NCBI GenBank assembly: GCA_003523055.1
Contig: DPHC01000002.1
Location: 244,567 to 268,765, forward strand
From: Dehalococcoidia bacterium
GTDB lineage: Bacteria > Chloroflexota > Dehalococcoidia > Lucifugimonadales > UBA3495
Length of the DNA stretch: 24,199 nt
Direction of reading: 5' to 3'
Both the position numbers and the translations under genes were made by a program. This document shows, in pieces, positions 14,502-23,601 of the stretch (the stretch's first letter is position 1; the number at the start of each line of letters is the position of its first letter). The notes under the pieces are model-generated. The model worked only from the letters and a program-made list of their open reading frames with translations, did not search any database and was not told the DNA's origin.

Positions 14502-15800
14502 GTGCAAGAAACTATTTCATCCCCCAGGTCATTAAAGGGAACATTGGATGTACCAGGTGATAAATCAATTTCTCATAGATCTTTGATTTTGAATGCTTTA
14601 TCAAGTGGGTCAGCCGTTGTCAAAGGTCTCTCAAGTGGAGAAGATGTCCTGTCAACAAAAAAAATATTACAAGATATCGGTGTGCAAATCGAGGATGGAA
14701 TAACACAAGGAGAATATAAAATAATTGGAAATCATGGTAAATTCACTGAAAGTTCAGGTATCTTGGATGCCGGAAATAGCGGAACTTCCATGAGGCTCAT
14801 TTCTGGGGTCCTTGCCAGCCAAAATATATTCTCAGTTTTAACAGGCGACGATTCTCTGGTAACCAGACCAATGGGCAGAGTAATTAACCCTCTCACTGAA
14901 ATGGGTGCTACGATACTCGGCCGTAACAACAATTCTTTAGCTCCGTTTGCCATATATGGTGGAAATCTCACCGGTATTAAATACTCCATGCCTGTAGCAA
15001 GTGCTCAAGTAAAATCATGTTTGTTAATAGCTGGCTTATCTGCGAGCACTGAGACTACTCTCGTGCAACCGGCCGTATCTCGAGACCATACAGAATTGAT
15101 GCTATCCGCAATGGGATGCAACGTTAAATCTGCTGGGTTAAACTTAACACTCGAACCAACGAAATTAGAAGCTATAGACGTTACAGTCCCTGGTGACATC
15201 AGTTCTGCCGCATTTTGGATAATAGCCGCTCTTTGCCATCCTGATGCAGACTTATTAATTCGTAATGTGGGAATAAATCCATCCAGAATTGGCATATTAA
15301 CAGCACTAAAATCCATGGGCGCAGAAAGCTCTATAACTCTCCTCAATAATAGGATTGAAGGAGGAGAACCAGTTGCAGATATACACGTTAAAAGTTGTAA
15401 ATTAAACGCTGTGGAATTGGATGGAGACATAATTCCGCTCTTAATTGATGAAGTCCCCATCATTGCAATAGCTGCATGCTACGCAAAAGGAACAACAATC
15501 ATAAAAGACGCTGCAGAATTGAAAGTCAAAGAATCTGACCGAATCGCTACGACCGTAGAAATGGTGACCAATTTAGGCGGTAAAATTGAAGCTACCGATG
15601 ATGGTATGATCATAGAAGGAACTGGTAATTTATCCGGTGCAACATGTGATAGTTATAACGATCACAGATTAGCAATGTCTGCATCAATTGCAGGACTATT
15701 GGCATCTGGGGCCACAACTATAACAAATGCCGAAGCCGCGTCAATTTCGTATCCAACATTTTGGGATCAAACAAAGACATTAATGAATGGAAATAGCTAA
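14502..15800 (+). CDS. aroA: 3-phosphoshikimate 1-carboxyvinyltransferase (EPSP synthase)
   Basis: The sixth shikimate-pathway enzyme, joining shikimate-3-phosphate and phosphoenolpyruvate. About 432 residues, the family's usual length. Motifs in order: LDVPGDKSISHRSL near residue 20, LDAGNSGTSMRL, SLVTRPMGRV, SAQVKSCLL, IDEVPIIAIAA, LKVKESDRIAT and CDSYNDHRLAMS, covering both globular domains. The frame stays open to far inside tyrA. I choose GTG 14502 because it follows tyrA's stop, has an AAAAAAGG site, and places the DKSISHR motif at the usual distance from the N-terminus. ATG 14463, overlapping tyrA by 32 bp, is the alternative. The gene's end overlaps gmk by 14 bp. Confidence 0.94.
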   Translation: MQETISSPRSLKGTLDVPGDKSISHRSLILNALSSGSAVVKGLSSGEDVLSTKKILQDIGVQIEDGITQGEYKIIGNHGKFTESSGILDAGNSGTSMRLISGVLASQNIFSVLTGDDSLVTRPMGRVINPLTEMGATILGRNNNSLAPFAIYGGNLTGIKYSMPVASAQVKSCLLIAGLSASTETTLVQPAVSRDHTELMLSAMGCNVKSAGLNLTLEPTKLEAIDVTVPGDISSAAFWIIAALCHPDADLLIRNVGINPSRIGILTALKSMGAESSITLLNNRIEGGEPVADIHVKSCKLNAVELDGDIIPLLIDEVPIIAIAACYAKGTTIIKDAAELKVKESDRIATTVEMVTNLGGKIEATDDGMIIEGTGNLSGATCDSYNDHRLAMSASIAGLLASGATTITNAEAASISYPTFWDQTKTLMNGNS

Positions 15801-16413
15801 TCTAATTCAGCAAAAAAACAATCAACCTCTAGTCATAATTCTGACGGGGCCCTCGGGTGTCGGTAAAGACGCCGCCTTAAATGAATTGAAGAAATTGGAT
15901 CGCCAATGGCATTTTGTTGTTACCACGACAACTCGGTCAATTCGATTTAACGAAATCGATGGTAAAGATTATATGTTTGTTTCTCCAGAAGAATTCCAAA
16001 AAACATTGGAGCAAAACGGTTTTCTTGAGTACGCCCAAGTATATGATAAATGGTATGGAGTTCCAAAAAACCAAGTAACTGAACCTATTAGCAAAGGCAA
16101 AGACGTTATATTAAAAGTTGACGTCCAAGGAGCAGCCACAATCAAATCGCTAATACCTAGTGCGATTTCAATTTTTATGATACCAGGGAGCATGTCTGAC
16201 CTCGAACACAGACTAACATCCCGAATGACAGAGTCTGAAAATCAATTGAATCTTCGTTTAGAAGTAGCTAAAACAGAACTAGAGCAGATAAATAACTTTG
16301 AATACTATATAATTAATTCAGAAGATAATTTAGACGGAGCAGTGGAACAAATAGATAAAATCATAACAGTAGAAAAAGCTCGGCTCAACAGGCCACCTTT
16401 TACTATTCATTAA
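15787..16413 (+). CDS. gmk: Guanylate kinase
   Basis: A 208-residue enzyme that phosphorylates GMP to GDP. P-loop GPSGVGKD at 21-28, the GMP-binding region TTTTRSIRFNEIDGKDYMFVS (about 47-67) with the usual R-x-x-R-x-x-E-x-D-G pattern, WYGVPK, then DVILKVDVQGA and the LID/closing region (RLTSRMTES). The P-loop ends in Asp where most family members have Gly, Ser or Thr, a mild oddity. The ATG lies inside the end of aroA (14-bp overlap), so translation is probably coupled. Its placement in an aromatic amino acid operon looks like simple co-transcription of housekeeping genes. Confidence 0.93.
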   Translation: MEIANLIQQKNNQPLVIILTGPSGVGKDAALNELKKLDRQWHFVVTTTTRSIRFNEIDGKDYMFVSPEEFQKTLEQNGFLEYAQVYDKWYGVPKNQVTEPISKGKDVILKVDVQGAATIKSLIPSAISIFMIPGSMSDLEHRLTSRMTESENQLNLRLEVAKTELEQINNFEYYIINSEDNLDGAVEQIDKIITVEKARLNRPPFTIH

Positions 16414-16421
16414 GGCTTACT

Positions 16422-17300
16422 ATGACTGAAAAGCGAACTCCTGACAACAGGCTACCACCTTGGATCAAAGCAAAAATGCCAGGTGGGCCCAAATACATAG
16501 AATTAAAAAATTTAATGCGTGATAAAAATCTTCACACAGTTTGTGAAGAGGCGCATTGCCCTAATATAGGTGAGTGCTGGGAGTTAGGAACCGCCACATT
16601 TATGATACTGGGAGAAATATGTACTAGAGCTTGCCGATATTGCGCAGTCACTACTGGAAAACCAAATGAACTCGATATATTTGAACCAATACGTGTTGCA
16701 GAATCTGTTAAAACTATGGGGTTAAAATACTGCGTGATAACTTCTGTTAACAGAGATGACTTATCTGACGGTGGCGCTAGTATATTCGCAGATTGCATTA
16801 AAAGAATTAGAGAAACTTCTCCCGATTGTAAAGTTGAAGTTTTAATTCCAGACTTCCAAGGTAAATGGGACGCTCTTAAATCGGTCCTCGATCAAACACC
16901 CGATGTATTAAACCATAATATTGAGTCTACAAGGCCTATATTCCCTATAGTTAGAGCCAAGGGAGATTATGACCTTTCACTAGAACTATTTTTAAAAAGC
17001 AAAGAAATTAGCCCATCTGTGATAACTAAATCTGGCATAATAGTTGGAATGGGAGAAAATATTGCTGATTTAGAACAAACTATGAAAGATTTACGCGGCG
17101 TAGACTGTGACTTGCTCACAATAGGTCAGTACCTGAGGCCGTCACAAAAACACCTGCCTACTCAAAAATACTATACTCCTTCTGAATTTGAAGATCTTAA
17201 ACAAATTGGAATTAATCTTGGATTTAAGCACGTAGCTTCCGGACCTCTTGTCAGAAGCTCTTACCATGCAGATGAGCAGCACCAATCGGCTACTCTGTAA
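16422..17300 (+). CDS. lipA: Lipoyl synthase (radical SAM)
   Basis: A 292-residue radical-SAM enzyme that inserts two sulfurs into protein-bound octanoyl groups. The auxiliary-cluster cysteines are C41, C46 and C52 (CEEAHCPNIGEC), the radical-SAM CxxxCxxC is C67-C71-C74 (CTRACRYC), followed by AVTTGKP. The C-terminal RSSY, whose serine ligates the auxiliary cluster, is present in GPLVRSSYHA. Length is normal for LipA. It starts 9 bp after the gmk stop with only a weak AAGG site. lipB is not in the window, so the octanoyl donor enzyme must be elsewhere or be an LplA/LipM type. Confidence 0.96.
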   Translation: MTEKRTPDNRLPPWIKAKMPGGPKYIELKNLMRDKNLHTVCEEAHCPNIGECWELGTATFMILGEICTRACRYCAVTTGKPNELDIFEPIRVAESVKTMGLKYCVITSVNRDDLSDGGASIFADCIKRIRETSPDCKVEVLIPDFQGKWDALKSVLDQTPDVLNHNIESTRPIFPIVRAKGDYDLSLELFLKSKEISPSVITKSGIIVGMGENIADLEQTMKDLRGVDCDLLTIGQYLRPSQKHLPTQKYYTPSEFEDLKQIGINLGFKHVASGPLVRSSYHADEQHQSATL

Positions 17301-17327
17301 GTTCAAATAAAAGCATATATTGATCAT

Positions 17328-18878
17328 ATGTCTCTGAAAGATGATTTTATATTATATAACTGCCGGGTTATTAGCTTGGACCACCAAATACCTTCAGCTA
17401 ATACTATTGTTATTTCTGATAGCAAAATCAGATACGTCGGAATCATTGATTCTCCCCAAACATTATGTTCCCAAGGAAGTACATCTGTAGATTGTAAGGG
17501 AGCTATAGTTATACCAGGTATTAATGATTCTCATATACATTTGTTAGCGCAGGCTTCTAGAATAGCACAATCGGATCTCAGCCATGCCAAGCCAGGAGAC
17601 ATGGAAGCTGTCACAAAAATGTTAAAAAGTGCTATAGCTGAAAAACCTGTAAGCGCATGGATAAAAGGGCATGGCTTAGATAATACTTTCTTTGATGATA
17701 CTAATTTTACAGCACAGTATCTAGATAGCATATTTCCGGATAATCCAATATCTATATCTAACCAAACTGGGCACGCAATGATATTAAATTCTAAAGCGCT
17801 TGTTGCACTGGATATAGATGATATTAGTCACTCTCCCGACGGAGTTGTAGAACGAGATAACTCCAACGAACTTACAGGGAAATTCTATGAATTAAACAGT
17901 TCAGTGTCTAGTTCAATCCGAGCTATAAGTCCTTCCTCATTATTCCAACAAAATATTTTGGCTTTAAATTCTTATTTGCTGTCTAACGGAATCACATCTG
18001 TCCATGATGCTGGGTATAATAATAATTTAAGTAAAATCGATACCCTGAATAAATTAGCAGATTCTTCTTTGACTAGCCGAATAAGCACAATGATCCAGGG
18101 TGAAGAAGATACTATTAATGAATTTGTTCAAAGCAAATCATTGAAACCCTTTAGTAATTTAAATTTCAACACATTTAAGATTATGCTCACGCAGACTACA
18201 GGGCAATTCCATCCTAGCCAAACAGAATTGAATGATCTAATAATATTGATTAACAAACATGGTTTTATTGCAGCTATACACGCGGTTGAGAAAGAAGCTA
18301 TTAAAATGGCTATTACGGCATTTGCTAATGCATATCAATTCTTTAAAATCATTAACCGAATAGAACACTGCAGTGAATTCACCTCGGAAATCAGATGGTT
18401 GATGTCCAGAACACCTTGCGCAATATCCACTCAGCCTGGTTTCATCCACTTTAGAGGAGATTTATATTCATCTGAAGGCCAATCAGTACCTATAACCGAC
18501 TTATATCCATTGAAAAGAATGAATTCACTATCCCCAATATTAGCATTTGGATCTGACGCTCCCGTTATAGAAGCAAATCCATGGAAAGCTATACATGGAG
18601 CTGTAAATCGGACAACTTTATCAGGAGCTATGTTTGGTAGCCACGATCAAAGAATGACGTTCCTGGAAGCTCTTTATTGCTTTACGGTTAATCCGGCAAA
18701 GTTAGAAGGGCTAAATGCCATAAAATCCACAATAAGCCCAGGTAAACTTGCAGATATATTAATACTAAACAAAGACCATATTGAACCCAAATCAATCGAG
18801 GAAATCAAACCTATGATGACGATTGTAGGAGGGAAAATCGTATGGGATAGTAAAGACTTAACGTTGACGTTCCATTAA
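17328..18878 (+). CDS. YtcJ-like metal-dependent amidohydrolase (amidohydrolase family 3)
   Basis: A 516-residue TIM-barrel hydrolase. Metal-site elements appear in family order: SHIHL with H69 and H71, FKIML with a Lys, IAAIHAV and RIEHC each with one His, and GSDAPV with the closing Asp. The N-terminal VISLD...IPGINDSHIH and C-terminal GKLADILILNKD form the small beta-sandwich typical of the group. NPWKAIHGAVNR near the C-terminus is characteristic of YtcJ-like members. Substrates of this family are mostly unknown. Its ATG is 28 bp after lipA with no clear ribosome-binding site, so it is probably the last gene of the tyrA operon. Its 3' end overlaps the opposing polyprenyl synthase gene by 21 bp. 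Confidence 0.88.
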   Translation: MSLKDDFILYNCRVISLDHQIPSANTIVISDSKIRYVGIIDSPQTLCSQGSTSVDCKGAIVIPGINDSHIHLLAQASRIAQSDLSHAKPGDMEAVTKMLKSAIAEKPVSAWIKGHGLDNTFFDDTNFTAQYLDSIFPDNPISISNQTGHAMILNSKALVALDIDDISHSPDGVVERDNSNELTGKFYELNSSVSSSIRAISPSSLFQQNILALNSYLLSNGITSVHDAGYNNNLSKIDTLNKLADSSLTSRISTMIQGEEDTINEFVQSKSLKPFSNLNFNTFKIMLTQTTGQFHPSQTELNDLIILINKHGFIAAIHAVEKEAIKMAITAFANAYQFFKIINRIEHCSEFTSEIRWLMSRTPCAISTQPGFIHFRGDLYSSEGQSVPITDLYPLKRMNSLSPILAFGSDAPVIEANPWKAIHGAVNRTTLSGAMFGSHDQRMTFLEALYCFTVNPAKLEGLNAIKSTISPGKLADILILNKDHIEPKSIEEIKPMMTIVGGKIVWDSKDLTLTFH

Positions 18879-19835
18879 GTATCCTACTAAATTATTCAAG
18901 GCCTCTTTCCCTGACCCATTAGGAAGATCTTTGCATTGTGCGATTGCTTCATTACAGTAATTTTTTATTCTTAATTCACATTCTTTAATAACGTCAGAGT
19001 TTTTTATTTTGTCTGCAAATTGTTGAAGGATATAAGGATCCTGTGGATTTTCCAATAAGGCTTTTACGTTGCTATCTGTTTGGTATTTTTGCACGAACAA
19101 AATACTTGGCAATGTCATCACCCCTTGAATTAAATCATTGCCAGTAGGTTTTCCTAATTCGGAACTAGTACCAAGGACATCTAATAAATCATCCATTACT
19201 TGAAATCCCATCCCTATATTGTAACCATACAATCTCAATCTTTCTGAGTTCTCAAGATTAGCGTTGTTCAGGATTGCTCCAGATTCAGTTGCTGTTGCAA
19301 ACAAAGAAGCTGTCTTATTGTAAATTCTATCCAAATAAGAAGCCTCGCCACATAAAACATTTCCGATATCAAAATATTCACGCAATTCTCCAGATGACAA
19401 CTCCATGATAGTTTCTGAAAATCTTTTCACAACTCCCGTATGTCCGGTTTCGCAGACCAAAACAGCTGACATTGCAAAAATATAATCTCCAATCAACACA
19501 GCTACGTGGTTTCCCCATTTTTTACTAATAGTTTCTGAACCTCGTCGCAGGTCCGCATTATCAATAGTATCGTCATGGATCAATGTTGCAAGATGCAATA
19601 ATTCAGTAGCAGTAGCCATTTTAATAGGATGGTCCCCTATTTCTCCGAACACCGATGCTGCTAATAAAGTTATAATCGGCCTAACCTTTTTCCCAGGCCG
19701 ACTTACAGCATATTGAACAATAGGCTTAGCATAGGAAGGAGAATCATCACCAAAAGATTTTAACCGTTTATCTACTTCGTTCAATTCCAAAGCAACTGGC
19801 TGGTATATTTCTAAAATTTGTTGAGTTATGTCCAT
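18858..19835 (-). CDS. Polyprenyl (long-chain trans-prenyl) diphosphate synthase
   Basis: A 325-residue trans-isoprenyl diphosphate synthase. The first Asp-rich motif is HDDTIDNAD (D88, D89, D92) and the second MDDLLD (D215, D216, D219). GKKVRPIITLL and RRGSETISKKWG are the conserved IPP-binding regions. The sequence is closest in style to heptaprenyl/octaprenyl synthases that make the side chain of menaquinone or ubiquinone; product length cannot be settled from sequence. The open frame includes a TTG at 19841, but ATG 19835 gives the natural MDITQQ start. It follows metG by 30 bp on the same strand and is probably co-transcribed. Confidence 0.92.
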   Translation of the reverse strand: MDITQQILEIYQPVALELNEVDKRLKSFGDDSPSYAKPIVQYAVSRPGKKVRPIITLLAASVFGEIGDHPIKMATATELLHLATLIHDDTIDNADLRRGSETISKKWGNHVAVLIGDYIFAMSAVLVCETGHTGVVKRFSETIMELSSGELREYFDIGNVLCGEASYLDRIYNKTASLFATATESGAILNNANLENSERLRLYGYNIGMGFQVMDDLLDVLGTSSELGKPTGNDLIQGVMTLPSILFVQKYQTDSNVKALLENPQDPYILQQFADKIKNSDVIKECELRIKNYCNEAIAQCKDLPNGSGKEALNNLVGYLMERQR

Positions 19836-19865
19836 AAACAATTAGCTTTCAAGAAATTATTCCTC

Positions 19866-21509
19866 TTATTGATTCACTTCTTCAAGATCTAATTTTTTAA
19901 AAAGAGGAGAAGGAGTGTTAAGCACCGTGTTAGGAACGATTTGTCCGATAATCAAGTCTACATCCCAGTCAAAAACATCTTCACTAATATTCAACATAGA
20001 GCTAATATCTGATGAGCTAAAGGGCAAGAATGGGCTCAACATCACTCTCAAACAATTTATAGCCGCAATAGAAGTCCAAAGGATCGTCCCGGTTCTATTT
20101 CTGTCATTTTTTATTTCTTTCCATGGAGCAGAAAAATCAAGATACCTATTACATTTTTGTGCCAATCCGAATGATTTAGTAATAGCTGCCTTGAATTTAC
20201 AATTATATAAATCTTGATCAACTTCATGCATTATTGACCTGCATTGGTTCAGTAATTCGTTATCATCGTTCGATAGATTGGTAAATTCTGGGATTTTTCC
20301 GTCAAAGTTTTTGTGAGTGAATGAAAGGACTCTATTAACTAAGTTGCCGTAAGTAGCTACCAGTTCATCGTTGTTTCTGCGAATAAATTCTGCCCAACTA
20401 AAATCAGTGTCACCTGTTTCAGGCATATTAATAGAGAGAGCATATCTAAGTGGATCCGGATCAAATTGGGACAAATAATCTGGTAGCCATACAGCCCAAT
20501 TCTGTGAAGTTGAAATTTTTCTGTTTTCGAGACTTAAGAATTCATTAGCAGGGACATCAAATGGCAGATTCAAGTTACCTCGTGCCATAATTATTGCCGG
20601 CCAAATAATAGTGTGAAATGGAATATTATCTTTACCTATGAAATAGTACGACTTAGTGGAAGGATCAGTCCAAAAAACTTCATAGTCTTTCCCTGTTTGT
20701 TTACTCCATTCAATTGCAGCTGAATAGTAACCTATAACGGCTTCAAACCAAACGTAGATCTTTTTTTCCGAATATTCATCGATTGGTACGTTGATCCCCC
20801 AATCTAAGTCTCTAGTAATTGCTCGGTCTTTTAAGCCTTCTTGCAAAAAACTTGTGGTAAAGTTTTTAACATTGGGTCTCCAATGGGTTTTGTCCGAAAT
20901 CCACTCCAATAAAGGTTTTTCAAAAGCAGACAATTTAAGAAAAAAATGTTCTGATTCTTTAAATTGAGGGGTTGTTCCACTTATAGCGCAGGTCGGATCA
21001 ATTAAATCTTGTGGATCCAAAGTTTTACCGCAACTGTCGCATTGATCTCCTCTCGCTTTAAGGTTTTGGCAATGAGGGCACTGGCCTTCAACATATCTGT
21101 CTGGCAAAAATCTATTACACGGTTCACAATACGCCAGCAACATAGAATCTAAGTAGATCCATCCTTTTTTATACAAATCAAGGAAAATATCGTGCACTAC
21201 TTTTTTATGGTTTTCCGTATGAGTACTGGTAAATAAGTCAAAGGTAATCCCCAATTGTTCCCAACATTCAAGAAATTGGGTGTGGTATTGTGTGAAAACG
21301 TCTACTGGATCCACTCCCAATTGTTCGGCCTTAATAGTAATAGGAGTCCCGTGGCTATCACTTCCAGACACCATCAATACATTGTTGCCTTTGCTTCTAT
21401 GATATCTGGCAAATATGTCAGACGACAAATAACATCCAGCTAAGTGTCCCATGTGTAATGGACCATTAGCGTAAGGCCAGGCTACTGCTATAAATATATT
21501 TTCAGACAA
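19866..21509 (-). CDS. metG: Methionyl-tRNA synthetase
   Basis: A class I synthetase of 547 residues that charges tRNA-Met. The HIGH motif is HMGH (in NGPLHMGHLAG) and the KMSKS motif reads KISTS (ENRKISTSQNW), an accepted variant. The connective domain has two Cys-x2-Cys pairs plus a third (CEPC, CPHC, CDSC) for zinc knuckles, as in the longer MetRS type. The C-terminal tRNA-binding EMAP-like domain is missing, as in many bacteria. The frame runs to a TTG at 21533, but a second TTG at 21509 sits five bases after GAGGA and gives the typical start MSENIFIAVAWPYANG, so I use it. Divergent from the T-box leader. Confidence 0.94.
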   Translation of the reverse strand: MSENIFIAVAWPYANGPLHMGHLAGCYLSSDIFARYHRSKGNNVLMVSGSDSHGTPITIKAEQLGVDPVDVFTQYHTQFLECWEQLGITFDLFTSTHTENHKKVVHDIFLDLYKKGWIYLDSMLLAYCEPCNRFLPDRYVEGQCPHCQNLKARGDQCDSCGKTLDPQDLIDPTCAISGTTPQFKESEHFFLKLSAFEKPLLEWISDKTHWRPNVKNFTTSFLQEGLKDRAITRDLDWGINVPIDEYSEKKIYVWFEAVIGYYSAAIEWSKQTGKDYEVFWTDPSTKSYYFIGKDNIPFHTIIWPAIIMARGNLNLPFDVPANEFLSLENRKISTSQNWAVWLPDYLSQFDPDPLRYALSINMPETGDTDFSWAEFIRRNNDELVATYGNLVNRVLSFTHKNFDGKIPEFTNLSNDDNELLNQCRSIMHEVDQDLYNCKFKAAITKSFGLAQKCNRYLDFSAPWKEIKNDRNRTGTILWTSIAAINCLRVMLSPFLPFSSSDISSMLNISEDVFDWDVDLIIGQIVPNTVLNTPSPLFKKLDLEEVNQ

Positions 21510-21612
21510 TGAATCCTCACGTATTTTAGTCAATTAAAATGCCATCTCTACAATCTTAGCTCATATCTATTCATAAATAAACTAGGGAGATAGGGAGTCA
21601 CTACGAATTATA

Positions 21613-21641
21613 TTGACAGATGAAACCCCAGTTGATAACAT
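21613..21641 (+). promoter_or_regulatory. Promoter of the ilvBNC T-box transcript
   Basis: A perfect TTGACA (21613-21618), exactly 17 bp, then TAACAT (21636-21641, four of six matches). Transcription would start near 21648, immediately before the first T-box stem, giving a leader of about 260 nt. The remaining part of the metG/ilvB gap (21510-21612) contains the metG upstream region with no clear promoter. Confidence 0.65.
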
Positions 21642-21647
21642 TTGTGT

Positions 21648-21890
21648 GGTTTGACGCTACGAATGGGAGTAGTAGCAGTTGTACGCCCTACAGAGAGTCT
21701 GTGTATGGTGAAAACAGATGGGAAGCAAACTGTGAACTCGCCCAGGAGCGCTTTCTCTGAACGTATTAGTAAGAGAAACGGGTTGTTCCGATAAAGACAT
21801 CCAAAGCTGCTTGAAAGAAATTTCAAGAAGAAGGGTGGTACCGCGGGTAAAACAGTAAAAAACCCGTCCCTTCAAGGGACGGGTTTTTTT
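21648..21890 (+). ncRNA. T-box riboswitch leader, probable Leu (CUC) specifier
   Basis: The invariant T-box sequence GGGTGGTACCGCG is present at about 21834-21846, followed at once by a terminator. In the 5' half the Stem I landmarks follow in order: GAGTA at 21667-21671, CAGAGAG near 21691-21697, the distal GGTG at 21717-21720, and GAACTC at 21735-21740. This places CTC (21737-21739) as the specifier codon, pairing with tRNA-Leu(GAG). A stem III-like pair (TTTCTCT/AGAGAAA, 21750-21778) separates Stem I from the antiterminator. Uncharged tRNA would favour the antiterminator and allow ilvBNC transcription. A leucine specifier before ilvB is known in Bacillus. The specifier assignment is by eye; the T-box itself is certain. 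Confidence 0.95.
21857..21890 (+). terminator. T-box-controlled rho-independent terminator
   Basis: A GC-rich stem AACCCGTCCC (21861-21870) pairs with GGGACGGGTT (21876-21885) around a TTCAA loop. The stem is extended by A/T pairs and followed by a run of eight T. It lies directly after the T-box sequence and 18 bp before the ilvB ATG; its left arm would be shared with the alternative antiterminator. Confidence 0.95.
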
Positions 21891-21908
21891 TATTGGAGTA
21901 AATAAAAG

Positions 21909-23600
21909 ATGAAACTTACTGGCGCAGAAATAGTATGTGAAAGTTTAATAGAAGAGGGAGTAGATGTTCTATTCGGGCTCCCTGGTGGGGCAATACTGCC
22001 TTTTTATGGGGCCCTCCCCAAATACCCACAACTAAAACACATATTGGTCAGGCACGAACAAGCAGCAGCAATGGCAGCTGACGGCTATGCCAGGGCCACA
22101 GGAAAAGTAGGAGTATGCACTGCTACATCAGGCCCCGGCGCTACAAATTTAGTAACTGGAATTACAGCGGCTCAAATGGATTCAGTCCCTATCGTAGCAA
22201 TCACTGGACAAGTTAGCCGAGCGGCGATTGGCAAAGATGCTTTTCAAGAGACTGATGTGACTGGTATCACTTTACCAGTTACTAAGCACAACTATCTTGT
22301 AATGGAAACAAGCGAAATTGCGATAGCCATTAAAGAAGCTTTCTATATTGCTCGCACAGGCAGACCAGGACCAGTATTAGTAGACATCCCTCGGGATGTC
22401 CTTTCGGAAACTACGAATTATATATGCCCAGTAACCATAAATTTACCAGGTTACACTCCGAAAATTGAAGCCTCTTTGCAAGAAATAGAAGATGCCGCCA
22501 ATTTAATCAACGCATCTAAAAAACCGGTTATAATCGCTGGCCATGGAGCATTAATTTCTCATGCACATAAAGAAGTCATAGATCTTGCTGAAAAGGCCCA
22601 AATTCCAGTGATAACAACTTTACTTGGAATCAGCACTTTACCAACTGACCATTTCTTAAATTTAGGAATGCCAGGGATGCACGGAATGGCATATGCTAGT
22701 ATAGCGATTGAAGAATGCGATACATTAATAGCTCTTGGCATGCGTTTTGATGACAGAGTTACTGGAAAATTAGAAACATTCGCTCCTGATGCTAAAGTTT
22801 TACATATTGACATAGATCCCTCAGAACTAGGCAAGAATATTAAGCCTTATGTTGGTATACAAGGAGATCTTAAAGCGGTATTGACACAATTACTACCTAA
22901 AGTAGCGAAAAATGTGAACGTAGATTGGATAAATAGAATCGACCAATTACGGTCAGAACATCCATCATTACATATAAGAGAAACATCTGAACTATTACCT
23001 CAATATGTATTAAGTCAACTTGCAAAAGAAACAAAACAGCAAGCAATAATAGTTACTGGGGTAGGTCAACACCAGATGTGGGCAGCTCAATATTGCGAAT
23101 TTGGCACTCCTAATACATGGATAACATCTGGTGGTCTCGGGACTATGGGGTTTGAAGTCCCTGCTGCATTGGGAGCAAAAGTAGGCCAACCTAATACTCC
23201 TGTTTGGTCTATTGCAGGAGATGGTGGGTTCCAAATGACATTCCCTGAAATTGCTACAGCAGTAGAAAATAATATTGACGTTAAATTTGCAATACTCAAC
23301 AACAATAATCTAGGTATGGTACGTCAACTGCAAGACCTCTCATATAACGGGGAATACACAGCAACACAGTATAATGGGAATCCAGATTTTATTAAAATAG
23401 CAGAAGCATATGGAATCAAAGGAATCCGGGTAACTGACAAATCTGAAGTAAGTGCAGCAATACAAGAAGCAATGACCACAGAAGGTCCAATTATAGTCGA
23501 GTTCATAGTTAGACATGGAGAAAATGTTTATCCGTTTATACCATCAGGACAATCTGTAAAAGACATGATTGAAGAACCTCAATCCGAGATAACGGTGTAA
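21909..23600 (+). CDS. ilvB: Acetolactate synthase large (catalytic) subunit
   Basis: A 563-residue ThDP enzyme that makes acetolactate or acetohydroxybutyrate, the first common step for valine, leucine and isoleucine. The catalytic glutamate is E50 (RHEQAAAMAADGYAR). The FAD/central domain spans about 190-335. The ThDP-binding motif runs from GDGG at 437-440 to NNNNLGM at 464-470. The FAD-contact sequence GMRFDDRVTGK at 277-287 is typical of biosynthetic AHAS rather than catabolic acetolactate synthase. The ATG has GGAG about 11 bp upstream. It is the first gene after the T-box terminator, and ilvN begins 1 bp after its stop. Confidence 0.97.
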   Translation: MKLTGAEIVCESLIEEGVDVLFGLPGGAILPFYGALPKYPQLKHILVRHEQAAAMAADGYARATGKVGVCTATSGPGATNLVTGITAAQMDSVPIVAITGQVSRAAIGKDAFQETDVTGITLPVTKHNYLVMETSEIAIAIKEAFYIARTGRPGPVLVDIPRDVLSETTNYICPVTINLPGYTPKIEASLQEIEDAANLINASKKPVIIAGHGALISHAHKEVIDLAEKAQIPVITTLLGISTLPTDHFLNLGMPGMHGMAYASIAIEECDTLIALGMRFDDRVTGKLETFAPDAKVLHIDIDPSELGKNIKPYVGIQGDLKAVLTQLLPKVAKNVNVDWINRIDQLRSEHPSLHIRETSELLPQYVLSQLAKETKQQAIIVTGVGQHQMWAAQYCEFGTPNTWITSGGLGTMGFEVPAALGAKVGQPNTPVWSIAGDGGFQMTFPEIATAVENNIDVKFAILNNNNLGMVRQLQDLSYNGEYTATQYNGNPDFIKIAEAYGIKGIRVTDKSEVSAAIQEAMTTEGPIIVEFIVRHGENVYPFIPSGQSVKDMIEEPQSEITV

Positions 23601-23601
23601 A

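Noticed and set aside
21601..22424. 13-bp match (CTACGAATTATAT) between the ilvB upstream region and the ilvB coding sequence
   Set aside because: A few matches of this length are expected by chance in an AT-rich window of this size; there are no other signs of duplication or att sites.
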